Source of the DNA: Prostheceraeus crozeri | Taxonomy: Eukaryota; Platyhelminthes; Polycladida; Euryleptidae | Assembly (NCBI GenBank): GCA_907163375.1 | Contig: CAJQUW010012931.1 | Location: 80,034 to 144,033, forward strand | Length of the DNA: 64,000 nucleotides | Direction: 5' to 3' | Notes under the pieces: generated by a model | The model's input: the letters and a program-made list of their open reading frames with translations, nothing else | What the model was told of the DNA's origin: nothing | Databases searched by the model: none | Part shown: one piece after another, positions 35,188 to 42,384 of the stretch | Layout: every line of letters begins with the position of its first letter | Position numbering within the stretch: position 1 is the first letter of the stretch | Made by a program: the position numbers and the translations under genes

Positions 35188-35736
35188 GCTTCTATCATCA
35201 TTTTTATGGATTGTGAGGGTGAACCTGTACAGGAGCTGAGTGCTATTGCTATGAACAATTGGACATATCAGATTGTTAGTGTCTATCATCAACATGCCAA
35301 CTGCGATCCCAATGTTGATCAATGGGCGAGAAAACACATTCATGGACTTAATCTGAAATATTTGCAAGACTATGGCTTTTCTTGTGAAAGTGCTCTTCTT
35401 ATTGACTTTAAACGATGGTTAGCTGCTTTCAATGTTATACGCATCTTTTGTAATAATCCTGGTAAGGAGAGGAAAGTATTTCCCAATCTAATCATTGATG
35501 ATATTTTGCTCCCACCTTGGGATACTAGAGTGAATCAACATTATCATGAAGTCACGAAACGTTTTAAGGATTTGTGTGTTCCTATTTTGTCTGTTCGTTG
35601 TAGTAGCTACGTTCATAACCAATGCTTCTTTCCTCCTTACCTCAACACTGCCAAAGTCCTGTATGGTTATCATTGCTCGCTGTATGATAGTTACCAGCTG
35701 TATCTATTTTATCTCTTTCAAACCATTGATTTATAA
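35188..35736 (+). CDS. Uncharacterised protein, possible nuclease-like, behind a second splice acceptor
   Basis: The frame opens exactly at an acceptor (TTTCCGTTTTAG at 35176-35187). The base triplet before it is an in-frame stop, so translation could start from the spliced leader ATG at 34218-34220 or at the internal ATG 35206. The protein (176-182 aa) begins with a beta-strand-like hydrophobic run followed by MDCEGEPVQELSA, then WARKHIHGL, LLIDFKRWL and NNPGKE. The D-x-E after a hydrophobic strand is reminiscent of exonuclease motif I of DnaQ/RNase T-like folds, but I could not locate the other acidic residues with confidence. AATAAA follows at 35759-35764. Confidence 0.6.
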   Translation, partial: ASIIIFMDCEGEPVQELSAIAMNNWTYQIVSVYHQHANCDPNVDQWARKHIHGLNLKYLQDYGFSCESALLIDFKRWLAAFNVIRIFCNNPGKERKVFPNLIIDDILLPPWDTRVNQHYHEVTKRFKDLCVPILSVRCSSYVHNQCFFPPYLNTAKVLYGYHCSLYDSYQLYLFYLFQTIDL

Positions 35737-35758
35737 TGCATGCTTGTTACCGTTATTC

Positions 35759-35764
35759 AATAAA
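35759..35764 (+). terminator. Poly(A) signal AATAAA
   Basis: AATAAA 22 bp after the stop codon of the 35188-35736 gene. It probably ends the transcripts that start at the left promoter. Confidence 0.55.
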
Positions 35765-35823
35765 TGTTACTATGAGAAGAGTTGTTGTTTTCATGCAATG
35801 GATGGGTTAGATAAAGGGCGATC

Positions 35824-36234
35824 ATGTCTTTCTCAAACGACTGCGGAACATTACGTTTTCATAGGCAAAGTTTAAAAGGAGCTGTTCAAGATTATGTGAT
35901 AAATTTTCATAAAGATGAGACCGACATCGAAGCAGTGGTTGATGATGCTAGCACTCTATTTCTAGAGTTAATGAATACATTCTCTGATAGCATTATCATG
36001 GCGCGATTAGTTGCGAAAATTAAGTTTAGTCATTTTGGAAAGCAAGAGGTGGAAAGTCGCTCTTTCCATTTTGCTTCTTATTCAATGGAAGTGGTAGATC
36101 ACCCCCAAGAATTTTTTAAAAGACATATGATAAAAATTGCCGAACGTCTTAACGCATTTAACCATCATGGTAGCAGTCTAGTGATTGAAGCGATTTCAGA
36201 TATTCACATTCAACTTTCCATAAACAAAAATTAA
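35824..36234 (+). CDS. Standalone copy of the polymerase-associated N-terminal domain
   Basis: 136 aa, start at ATG 35824. The C-terminal half (MARLVAKIKFSHFG, ESRSFHFASYSMEVVD, FFKRHMIKIAERLNAF, SLVIEAISDIHIQL) follows the same pattern as the domain that precedes DNA polymerase B in this element (50164-49497: KALIYLKLKYIKID, RIQFHVPSSSATEVVD, LNFHIQCLKSNVDKF) and as the N-terminal domain known from Polinton polymerases (F...GSGW.L..I..L.I.I). It therefore looks like a duplicated, free-standing version. Function unknown; partnering with the polymerase or the protein primer is a reasonable guess. It is followed 2 bp later by the RING gene. Confidence 0.6.
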   Translation: MSFSNDCGTLRFHRQSLKGAVQDYVINFHKDETDIEAVVDDASTLFLELMNTFSDSIIMARLVAKIKFSHFGKQEVESRSFHFASYSMEVVDHPQEFFKRHMIKIAERLNAFNHHGSSLVIEAISDIHIQLSINKN

Positions 36235-36236
36235 AA

Positions 36237-36560
36237 ATGCAGTGGTACTTGATTGTAGCACAACTGGTTTTCGAGCTATGTCTGCTCACTCTCGAAGTAT
36301 ATTCCTTCTGTACATGCGTCTATTATTTAGAAAAGGCTAGCAAATTCATATCTTCAAAAAGACTTGCTATAGACATCAGTAACGGTGAAACTATGTGTTG
36401 CGATGTATGTAAGCGAAAGGATGGAAATGAAAAGCGCATCTTCAAGAGATGTAAGCATGCTTTTTGTCAACGCTGTTTCATACGTAATTGCATTCAACTT
36501 TGCCAATGTAACCACTGTGATATTGCTCATTTCGAGTGTCACTTATGTCGCAATAGTTAG
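36237..36560 (+). CDS. Membrane-anchored RING-finger protein
   Basis: 107 aa. Residues about 3-30 form a hydrophobic segment (WYLIVAQLVFELCLLTLEVY) suitable as a membrane anchor. The rest has a RING-type finger: CDVC, then 12 residues, CKHAFCQRC, then CQCNHC and CHLC. C-x2-C-x12-C-x-H-x2-C-x2-C fits the first six RING ligands. RING proteins are typically E3 ubiquitin ligases, so a virus-host interaction role is plausible but inferred. It starts 2 bp after the upstream stop, as part of a tightly packed plus-strand series. Confidence 0.7.
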   Translation: MQWYLIVAQLVFELCLLTLEVYSFCTCVYYLEKASKFISSKRLAIDISNGETMCCDVCKRKDGNEKRIFKRCKHAFCQRCFIRNCIQLCQCNHCDIAHFECHLCRNS

Positions 36561-36565
36561 TACCT

Positions 36566-36573
36566 ATGCAAAT
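36566..36573 (+). promoter_or_regulatory. Octamer ATGCAAAT upstream of the core-protein gene
   Basis: A perfect ATGCAAAT (POU-factor octamer) 38 bp before the ATG at 36612. Related copies sit at 36971, 39578, 43092, 44518 and, on the minus strand, 42741-42734. Confidence 0.5.
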
Positions 36574-36611
36574 GTGGTAAAGATAGGTTTTAGCAAAGAC
36601 TAACACGAAAA

Positions 36612-36968
36612 ATGGCGAAACGTAAAATGACGAAACGTAAAAGTCAAAAGTTTTCTTCAGCCATTCAAGCTCTCCGACGAATGAAAGCAAATCAGCGATA
36701 CAATGCTATACGACATGCCAACGATAAATTCATTCATGAAATTATTTCTCATGTGAGAAAGTTGAGGACGAAGAAATTAGCACCAAAACAACGAAAGTTA
36801 CTTAAGCGATATGCTACGAAATTGCGTTTCATCTCCAATCCTAAAGTCACCCTTCAAAGAAAGAGGAAAACTCTAACACAAAAGGGCGGTTTCCTTTCAG
36901 CAATACTTCCGATGTTAGCTCCTGTCGTGGGTAACCTATTGGGAAATATCTTTGGCTCTAAGCGTTAA
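36612..36968 (+). CDS. Basic core-like protein with hydrophobic Gly-rich tail
   Basis: 118 aa, about one third Lys/Arg/His. The N-terminal 90 residues are strongly basic and helical (KRKMTKRKSQKF, RKLRTKKLAPKQRKLLKRY). The tail KGGFLSAILPMLAPVVGNLL followed by GNIFGSKR is an uncharged hydrophobic/Gly segment. Small proteins with basic bodies and GGFL-type amphipathic tails are common in Polintons and recall adenovirus core and membrane-lytic proteins (the comparison is inference). Probable role: DNA condensation in the particle or membrane penetration. Its end is 31 bp before the ATPase start, with an octamer between them. Confidence 0.7.
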   Translation: MAKRKMTKRKSQKFSSAIQALRRMKANQRYNAIRHANDKFIHEIISHVRKLRTKKLAPKQRKLLKRYATKLRFISNPKVTLQRKRKTLTQKGGFLSAILPMLAPVVGNLLGNIFGSKR

Positions 36969-36970
36969 TT

Positions 36971-36978
36971 ATGCAAAT
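36971..36978 (+). promoter_or_regulatory. Octamer ATGCAAAT upstream of the ATPase gene
   Basis: Perfect ATGCAAAT, 21 bp before the ATPase ATG at 37000, followed by TTGAG. It lies immediately after the stop codon of the core-like protein gene. Confidence 0.5.
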
Positions 36979-36999
36979 GTTGAGTCTCAAAGTAATAAA

Positions 37000-37617
37000 A
37001 TGGATTTCAGACTTCAATGTGATAAAGTTCTGACTGTATCAGGTCCATCTCATGCAGGTAAAACTGTTTTCACGCTGAATTTATTGGATAAAAGAAGGGA
37101 GTTGTTTAGGGAAGCTATCAATCGAGTGATTTGGTGTTATGGTATTTATCAACCGTCGCTGTTTCAGGAATTGCAAAGTCGCAACTTTATTCGACATGAA
37201 GGAATTATTGCAGTGGATAAACTTCAGTCTAATGATGTTGTTGTATTGGATGATTTATTAAAAGAAAGTAAGAATTCAAAAGATGTTACAGATATGTTCA
37301 CTCGCGCAGCACACCATAAAAGGTGCTTTATCATCTATATCACACAAAATTTGTTTCCTGATGGAAAAGAAGCTCGTACACGAAACCTGAATACACACTA
37401 TTATGCTATTTTCAAGAATCCGCGAGATAAAAGTCAATTTGAAATTTTAGCGCGACAAGTTGCACCCAGAGGATCAAAAGCCTTAATTGAAATTTTTCAA
37501 GCAGCTACTGAAAAACCATACGGTTACTTATTCATTGACTTTACGCAAGAGTGTCCGGAAGAATTTAGATTTCGAAGTGATATTTTGAAAACTCCCATGA
37601 TTATCTACAAACTATGA
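37000..37617 (+). CDS. FtsK/A32-type genome packaging ATPase
   Basis: 205 aa. Start set at ATG 37000, because the frame upstream lacks an ATG and overlaps the previous gene. Walker A is GPSHAGKT (residues about 15-22). Walker B is DVVVLDDLL (about 72-80). Downstream are AAHHKRCFIIYITQNLFPDG, with the sensor-like TQN after a hydrophobic strand, and NTHYYAIFKNPRDKSQF. These are hallmarks of the A32-like packaging ATPases shared by Polintons, virophages and giant viruses, which pump DNA into the capsid. The stop TGA overlaps the next ATG in the tetranucleotide ATGA (37614-37617). Confidence 0.92.
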   Translation: MDFRLQCDKVLTVSGPSHAGKTVFTLNLLDKRRELFREAINRVIWCYGIYQPSLFQELQSRNFIRHEGIIAVDKLQSNDVVVLDDLLKESKNSKDVTDMFTRAAHHKRCFIIYITQNLFPDGKEARTRNLNTHYYAIFKNPRDKSQFEILARQVAPRGSKALIEIFQAATEKPYGYLFIDFTQECPEEFRFRSDILKTPMIIYKL

Positions 37618-38306
37618 GTTCTTATTCTCGCATGATTGTTATTCCTCAGGATGAATATGTACAATTGACTGCCATGCAGCAAGTAAAGCAACCTCTTGCA
37701 AATCAAATGTATAGGAAAGAAATAGATTATCAGCAAAATGTTCACATCAAAGATCCACATCGTGCTGTATTATTACAATCGGAAACTGTTGAGCAATTAA
37801 AAAACTTGAAGAATAAGATGCGTGACTCTGTATCGACTGCAACACCTTTAGCATCTCGCGCACATGCCATATCTCTTTTCAACAGTATTGAACCCCATCT
37901 CAATGTAAATGATAGAGGAGAAATCATTACAGATGAAAATAAAGTGATTGATGCTTCACGTTATGAAGACTTGATTCAGTATGCGACACGTAGAAAGCGC
38001 CGTCAGGGCTATGTTCCACCTGGTTGGTCATACTTTCTTAAACTATTGAAAAAGCATAATGTACCAAAATTTGCTTTGAATAATGAGACATTGAAAGAAC
38101 TTGATTCAACAGTGGCTACTGCTCCAATGCTTCAGACGATGAAAATGCCAACAAATTGGTTTAAGGCGTCACCTGCTACATCCCCTCCCACACTCACTAA
38201 GCAAACAAGAGGAAGAACTCGACGTAGATCTACATCGCCACTAAAACTAGTAAAAGGAAAACGTAAAACAGCTCCTCCCAGGAAATACATGTTCTCAGAC
38301 TATTAA
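37614..38306 (+). CDS. Conserved Polinton-type protein of unknown function
   Basis: 230 aa, beginning in ATGA overlap with the ATPase. Features: an N-terminal MIVIPQDEYVQL strand, a helical region rich in charged residues (DPHRAVLLQSETVEQLKNLK), a central segment GYVPPGWSYFLKLLKKHNVP and a strongly basic C-terminus (RGRTRRRSTSP, KGKRKTAPPRKY). A protein of this size with a P.G...F..LL....VP segment next to the ATPase is common in Polinton-like elements, but its role is not known to me. The basic tail suggests nucleic-acid contact, perhaps within the particle. Confidence 0.6.
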   Translation: MSSYSRMIVIPQDEYVQLTAMQQVKQPLANQMYRKEIDYQQNVHIKDPHRAVLLQSETVEQLKNLKNKMRDSVSTATPLASRAHAISLFNSIEPHLNVNDRGEIITDENKVIDASRYEDLIQYATRRKRRQGYVPPGWSYFLKLLKKHNVPKFALNNETLKELDSTVATAPMLQTMKMPTNWFKASPATSPPTLTKQTRGRTRRRSTSPLKLVKGKRKTAPPRKYMFSDY

Positions 38307-38307
38307 T

Positions 38308-38523
38308 ATGAAGCAGATGTGTTGCTTGCCATGTAATGAGCCGCCAGAGGTGAATGTCGTTGTCACTTGCACTTGCTGCGCCAGCTCTCACAATGAAACC
38401 CCTAAGCAATGTGAACACGATCGCAAAACCGCTAAAGCTAAATGCTGCAGTTGTTGTAAATGTAGAAAGGCAAGAAAGCAAAAAGATGAGAAGGAGGAAA
38501 AAGAGTCAGTCGTCATCGACTGA
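38308..38523 (+). CDS. Cys-rich small ORF overlapping the integrase start
   Basis: 71 aa, starting 1 bp after the preceding stop. It has 12 cysteines in clusters (CCLPC, CTCC, CCSCCKC) followed by a basic then acidic tail (RKARKQKDEKEEKE). The clusters could bind zinc or form disulfides. The first 130 bp of the longer integrase frame run in another frame of the same DNA, so only one of the two readings may be used there. The tight spacing and Cys pattern favour this being real, but it may be chance. Confidence 0.4.
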   Translation: MKQMCCLPCNEPPEVNVVVTCTCCASSHNETPKQCEHDRKTAKAKCCSCCKCRKARKQKDEKEEKESVVID

Positions 38524-39574
38524 ACGTTTGAAGTCAATCTATTATGATGTAAAACATCCGGCAGGATTTGCATCGATCAAGAAATTATCAAAAGCGAGTG
38601 GTCTTCCACAATCACAAGTGAAACGATGGTTAAAGGGTCAGGCTACCTATACACTCCACAAACAAGCGAAAAAGAAGTACCGCACCCGCCATTATATTGT
38701 TCATGACATCGATGAACAGTGGCAAGCAGATTTGTGCGATGTTGCCTCCATTTCAAAACATAACTCGGGCAATAATTTTATTTTAACCGTCATTGATATT
38801 TTCTCGCGTTATGCGTGGGCTCAACCTTTAAAAACTAAAGAAGGGAAAGGAGTAGCAAAAGCATTCCAAACAATTTTTCGAGAAGGTCGGATTCCAAAAA
38901 GAATTCAGAGTGATCAAGGAAAAGAGTTTGAAAATCAGCATGTGAGAAGATTATTTGAGAGGCATGACATTGAGTTGTTTAGTGTAAAGAGTGCTTATAA
39001 AGCTGCACTCGTTGAACGTTTTAATCGCACATTAAAAAATCGCTTGTGGCGACATTTTACTGCCAACTTAACACAAAATTGGACAAAGGTTCTACAAGAT
39101 ACACTCCATGCCTACAATCACTCTATCCATCGTTCTATTGGACTCAGACCAGTAGATGTAAATGCTGACAATGTAGATAAAGTGCGCGAATCATTCCAAC
39201 GTAAACGCACTCATTTGAAAAGTGATGTGAAAATTGGTGATAAAGTTCGTATCTCAAAAGTGAAAAGTGTTTTTGCTAAAGGGTACCTTCCGAATTGGAC
39301 AGAGGAGGTATTTACAGTATCAAGGATTAATCAAAAAGACTCTCCGACCACCTACAAGTTGAAAGATTATGATAATGAAGAAATTGAGGGTAGCTTTTAC
39401 CGCGATGAGATTGAGGTAGTCACTGAAAGTGAAACATATTTGGTAGAGAAAATCATTCGATGTAAAAAACGGCAAGGTGAAGAATGGTGTCTTGTTAAAT
39501 GGAGTGGTTACCCTTCAAGTATGAACTCTTGGATGCGTCGTGCCGACATCTTTCATCTAAGTGATCGACAGTGA
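38486..39574 (+). CDS. Retrovirus-like (rve) integrase with chromodomain
   Basis: The frame is open from an ATG at 38354 (406 aa). The start at 38486 (MRRRKKSQSSS, 362 aa) is preferred because the first 44 residues look non-native and overlap the Cys-rich ORF. N-terminal HTH-like part ASIKKLSKASGLPQSQVKRW. The catalytic core has WQADLCDV (first Asp), RIQSDQGKEFEN (second Asp) and ALVERFNRTLKNRLWRHF (Glu), with D and E 34 positions apart. An SH3-like segment (IGDKVRISK) follows, and a C-terminal chromodomain (YLVEKIIRCKKR, EEWCLVKWSGYP, NSWMRRADI). Polinton integrases insert the linear element into host DNA, and the chromodomain probably steers target choice through histone marks. Confidence 0.95.
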   Translation: MRRRKKSQSSSTERLKSIYYDVKHPAGFASIKKLSKASGLPQSQVKRWLKGQATYTLHKQAKKKYRTRHYIVHDIDEQWQADLCDVASISKHNSGNNFILTVIDIFSRYAWAQPLKTKEGKGVAKAFQTIFREGRIPKRIQSDQGKEFENQHVRRLFERHDIELFSVKSAYKAALVERFNRTLKNRLWRHFTANLTQNWTKVLQDTLHAYNHSIHRSIGLRPVDVNADNVDKVRESFQRKRTHLKSDVKIGDKVRISKVKSVFAKGYLPNWTEEVFTVSRINQKDSPTTYKLKDYDNEEIEGSFYRDEIEVVTESETYLVEKIIRCKKRQGEEWCLVKWSGYPSSMNSWMRRADIFHLSDRQ

Positions 39575-39577
39575 TTC

Positions 39578-39585
39578 ATGCAAAG
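39578..39585 (+). promoter_or_regulatory. Octamer-like ATGCAAAG
   Basis: ATGCAAAG followed by TTG, 30 bp before the ATG at 39616. Same sequence and similar distance as the element at 43092. Confidence 0.45.
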
Positions 39586-39615
39586 TTGTAACTAACAATG
39601 TTTAGGGTTTGAGCT

Positions 39616-40071
39616 ATGAATCCAACTGCCTCATTTTATTCACGACCCTCCTATGTAAGTGGTGGAGGACAAATTTACATCGGCGCTCGCCGCCAACGTG
39701 GAGGTAGCATACTTGGTGCACTGAAATCTGTTGTAGCACCTCTCATATCCAATGTCGGTAGATCTTTAAAACGAAATGTTTTAAGTAATGCCGTTGGCTT
39801 TGCTGGTGATGTTGCTAGTGATCTTTCCAGAGGTAGAAGTTTTAAGAGCAGTTTGTTGAATCGTGGGAAGGAACGCGGTTTAAAAACATTGAAGCAGACC
39901 TTTGCTGGTGTTACTCAAGGAAAGAAATCACCTAAACGAATGAAAAAAGGAAGGAGGAAACATCGCGGAGCTGGTAAGGCGCGATCTTCAGTCAAAAGGC
40001 ATTCACGCAAACGTCGCAGAGGCTCTAATCATTCATCAGGCGCTAAACGACGACGCTGCTATAACTTCTAA
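39616..40071 (+). CDS. Basic, Gly-rich minor virion protein (adenovirus core/pVI-like by analogy)
   Basis: 151 aa. The N-terminal stretch SFYSRPSYVSGGGQIYIGAR is followed by RQRGGSILGALKSVVAPLIS, an amphipathic helix after a Gly pair. The middle part is helical with KGRGLKTLKQ-like segments. The C-terminus is extremely basic (KRMKKGRRKHRGAGKARSS, KRHSRKRRRGS). Proteins with G.R.RGG..G....... helix plus basic tail precede the capsid gene in many Polintons and are thought to link DNA and capsid or disrupt membranes. The stop lies 2 bp before the capsid ATG. Function is by analogy. Confidence 0.7.
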   Translation: MNPTASFYSRPSYVSGGGQIYIGARRQRGGSILGALKSVVAPLISNVGRSLKRNVLSNAVGFAGDVASDLSRGRSFKSSLLNRGKERGLKTLKQTFAGVTQGKKSPKRMKKGRRKHRGAGKARSSVKRHSRKRRRGSNHSSGAKRRRCYNF

Positions 40072-40073
40072 TC

Positions 40074-41351
40074 ATGGAGTGTAAAACTTCCGGTTTTTGT
40101 TTGTTCGATCAACAAGCCATACAGACAGATATTCTTAGTTCAAGTATTGTAGATTATCATCCTCGAACAGCTGAGAATGCTGGCCCCATTGAATTTGTTA
40201 TTCCTGGTGGTAGTGATGACTACATAGATTTGAGTTATGCGATGCTTGATTTGAGGTTTAGAATTCAGCAAGCAGATGGAACTGCTATTGACGATGCACA
40301 TAAAGTTGGACTGAACAATTTACCATTGACTACATTACTTCGTGATGTTTCTCTAACGATTGGAGAGCAGCAGGTGGAAGGTGGTCAAAGCGATTATCCC
40401 TATAAATCATATTTCAATCATGTATCACAGTTTCATCCAGCAGCACAAAAAAGTCATATGGAAGCCATGGGATGGTACAGAGATGAAGCAGGAAAATTTG
40501 ATGTTGAAACAAACAGTGGCTTTGTAAAGCGATCTGCTATGATTAAAGATAGTAGAGTATGTCAGCTATATGGTCCGCTGAATTTAGACTTCTTTAGACA
40601 GTCAAAGTTTTTACTGTGTAATACCAGCATGCGACTCAAGCTGACATTGAATAAGCCTGAATTTGCGCTGAATGCATTTGCTAAAGTTGACAATTTTAGA
40701 ATTCATGTGGAAGATATTGCACTTTACATTCGTCGAGTAGTACCGAATCCAAGTGTCATTAGAGGGCATGCTGAAGGCCTTAACCGCCAAAATGCCATTT
40801 ACCCCGTTCAGCATACAAAGCTTCTCACCTTTACAATTCCGAAAGATCAAAAGAGTTTCATGAAAGATGGCCTCTTTCCATCGGAAGCACCGAAGCTCCT
40901 CATGGTGGCAATGGTTGAAAATGATGCATTTAATGGTAATATAAAGAAGAATCCTTTCAATTTTAAACACAATCAGTTAAGTGAAATTGCTTTACGTGTA
41001 AATGGTGTGAGTCATCCTGGTCCACCCTACAAACCAGATTTTGCTTCGGATCAATTTATGCGCAGTTATGTTGATTTTATGGATGTCTTTGGCTTTTACA
41101 ATACGGATGACACCAACGGACTGACTATGAAAGAGTTTAAGAGTGGATATACTATTTATGCATTTGATTTGACTGCTGACAGCGATATTAGTGCACCCTA
41201 TCGTCAAGCGAACGTGCCTCATAATATTCGTTTGGATTTGACGTTCAAAAGAACACTACCTGAGACGATCAATGTATTAATTTATGCAGTCTTCGATTCA
41301 AATATTGAAATTACAAAGTATCGTGACGTGATTCTTCAGTATAATCGTTAA
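40074..41351 (+). CDS. Major capsid protein, double jelly-roll type
   Basis: 425 aa. Near the N-terminus PIEFVIPGGSDDYIDLSYAM begins a stretch that continues with LDLRFRIQQADG and NLPLTTLLRDVSLTIGEQQV, then YPYKSYFNHV and KSHMEAMGWYRD. This Y.DL...L..R..I...DG, NLPL..LF..V...L....V, YPY..Y signature defines the capsid (hexon-like) family of animal Polinton/adintovirus elements (often labelled F54H12.2-like in databases). The C-terminal half has alternating strands consistent with a second jelly roll and ends in INVLIYAVFDSNIEI. It would build the icosahedral shell. It is intact. The stop TAA overlaps the protease ATG (TAATG). Confidence 0.9.
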   Translation: MECKTSGFCLFDQQAIQTDILSSSIVDYHPRTAENAGPIEFVIPGGSDDYIDLSYAMLDLRFRIQQADGTAIDDAHKVGLNNLPLTTLLRDVSLTIGEQQVEGGQSDYPYKSYFNHVSQFHPAAQKSHMEAMGWYRDEAGKFDVETNSGFVKRSAMIKDSRVCQLYGPLNLDFFRQSKFLLCNTSMRLKLTLNKPEFALNAFAKVDNFRIHVEDIALYIRRVVPNPSVIRGHAEGLNRQNAIYPVQHTKLLTFTIPKDQKSFMKDGLFPSEAPKLLMVAMVENDAFNGNIKKNPFNFKHNQLSEIALRVNGVSHPGPPYKPDFASDQFMRSYVDFMDVFGFYNTDDTNGLTMKEFKSGYTIYAFDLTADSDISAPYRQANVPHNIRLDLTFKRTLPETINVLIYAVFDSNIEITKYRDVILQYNR

Positions 41352-41812
41352 TGAGTTGGTTGACTGCTGACGATATTAAGACTAAAGTGCAGCGTAATGC
41401 AGACGAAGCGACGTTGAAAGCTTTCGATAATGTCTATTCACTCGATACCTTACCACCTGCAGTAAATCACTATCCCATCTTTATTGTGCTAAACACTCAT
41501 TCACAGAATTTAGGCGGTGAGCATTGGAAAGCGATCTTTATTGGAGAAGACCGACGTGGTGAACTATTTGACTCTCTTGCTCAACCTCCAAATATACCAA
41601 CACAGCAGTGGTTGAGAAAACATACGCGTCAATATCAGCGAAATGAACGCATACTACAACATCCACTTTCATCAACGTGTGGTGCTTTTGTACTGTACTT
41701 CATCTTAAGACGTTTACATGTATCTCGATTTGCATCTGTTATTCAAAACTTTTCATGTAATCCATCCTCTAATGAAAAAATGATTTGTAAGTTCTATCAT
41801 GATTTGAAATAA
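41351..41812 (+). CDS. Adenain-like cysteine protease
   Basis: 153 aa, C5/C48-type fold. Catalytic residues by motif: His in GGEHWKAIFI (residues about 56-65), the acidic residue in RGELFDSLAQ (about 69-78) and Cys in STCGAFVLYFILRR (near residue 110), with a Gln (IPTQQW) between them. Order His-Asp/Glu-Gln-Cys and length match Polinton and adenovirus maturation proteases, which cleave capsid precursors in the particle. It starts in 1-nt overlap with the capsid stop. Its own stop TAA lies within the AATAAA at 41808-41813. Confidence 0.92.
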   Translation: MSWLTADDIKTKVQRNADEATLKAFDNVYSLDTLPPAVNHYPIFIVLNTHSQNLGGEHWKAIFIGEDRRGELFDSLAQPPNIPTQQWLRKHTRQYQRNERILQHPLSSTCGAFVLYFILRRLHVSRFASVIQNFSCNPSSNEKMICKFYHDLK

Positions 41813-41843
41813 AAACATCATGTTGGAAAAATTGTTTTTTATT
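41808..41843. terminator. Convergent poly(A) signals overlapping both stop codons
   Basis: AATAAA on the plus strand (41808-41813) contains the protease TAA, and AATAAA on the minus strand (41843-41838) contains the TBP-like TAA. Two converging genes end within 36 bp. Confidence 0.7.
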
Positions 41844-42384
41844 TTACAATCCGCTGGGTACGTACATACTCAATGAGATAGTCTAGGATCATATTTGCTT
41901 GTACATGAGATTTTAGTCCAGTAATGATCACTTTACTATTATGAAAGATTGCCACATGCACAGGTAACCAACAACTAATGAGAGCTGCAGGAAAAAGTTC
42001 GGGTTCATAACACAAACTGTAACTGCTGGTACGAATCTTCAAAAATGATAGACTGTCACTCAATTGAGTAGAGATCACCATATTGTCCACAGTCAGATTC
42101 GACATCACACACCTCTCCCTCTTCCATATCCGACGTAGTAGTCTTTGTAGCTCTAAGCGCATTGACTGCGCCGATGAATGAGAAAGGGCGCCGAGAATCT
42201 GTACAGTCCCATTTGGGAAGAGTTGAAGATTCCGTGAATTGTTCATCTTCACCACTAACATTTGAGGACGACCCGGGTAATACTTGCTGTTTGGAAGCTG
42301 TTGGTGTAATGTTGTGAGATCGATTTTGGTATAGAGTCTGAAGCGACGGAGAATGTTGACGATGGTGTAGCGATGGCGCTTCAT
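41839..42384 (-). CDS. TATA-box-binding-protein (TBP) homologue
   Basis: 181 aa from ATG 42384 (the frame upstream is open but overlaps another gene and lacks TBP similarity). Two imperfect direct repeats as in TBP. Repeat 1: TIVNILRRFRLYTKIDLTTL, NSKYYPGRPQML, LQLFPNGTVQILGA. Repeat 2: NLTVDNMVISTQL, SYSLCYEPELFPAALI, VAIFHNSKVIITG. The YEPELFP box and the N..Y.P.R block are TBP hallmarks; human TBP has NAEYNPKRF and SYEPELFPGLIYR. By eye three of the four DNA-kinking Phe positions are kept; the first is replaced near the Pro of GRPQ. Length equals the conserved TBP core, with no N-terminal extension. Expected role: nuclear, binding TATA DNA and recruiting TFIIB and RNA polymerase II to the element's promoters. 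Confidence 0.85.
   Translation of the reverse strand: MKRHRYTIVNILRRFRLYTKIDLTTLHQQLPNSKYYPGRPQMLVVKMNNSRNLQLFPNGTVQILGALSHSSAQSMRLELQRLLRRIWKRERCVMSNLTVDNMVISTQLSDSLSFLKIRTSSYSLCYEPELFPAALISCWLPVHVAIFHNSKVIITGLKSHVQANMILDYLIEYVRTQRIVK

Noticed and set aside
38354..38485. First 44 residues of the long integrase frame
   Set aside because: Hydrophobic/Ala-rich and unlike integrase N-termini; it overlaps the Cys-rich ORF. The later ATG at 38486 is preferred, though the longer form cannot be excluded.
40611..41222. Minus-strand ORFs of 119 and 76 aa opposite the capsid gene
   Set aside because: Antisense shadows of the well-supported capsid frame.
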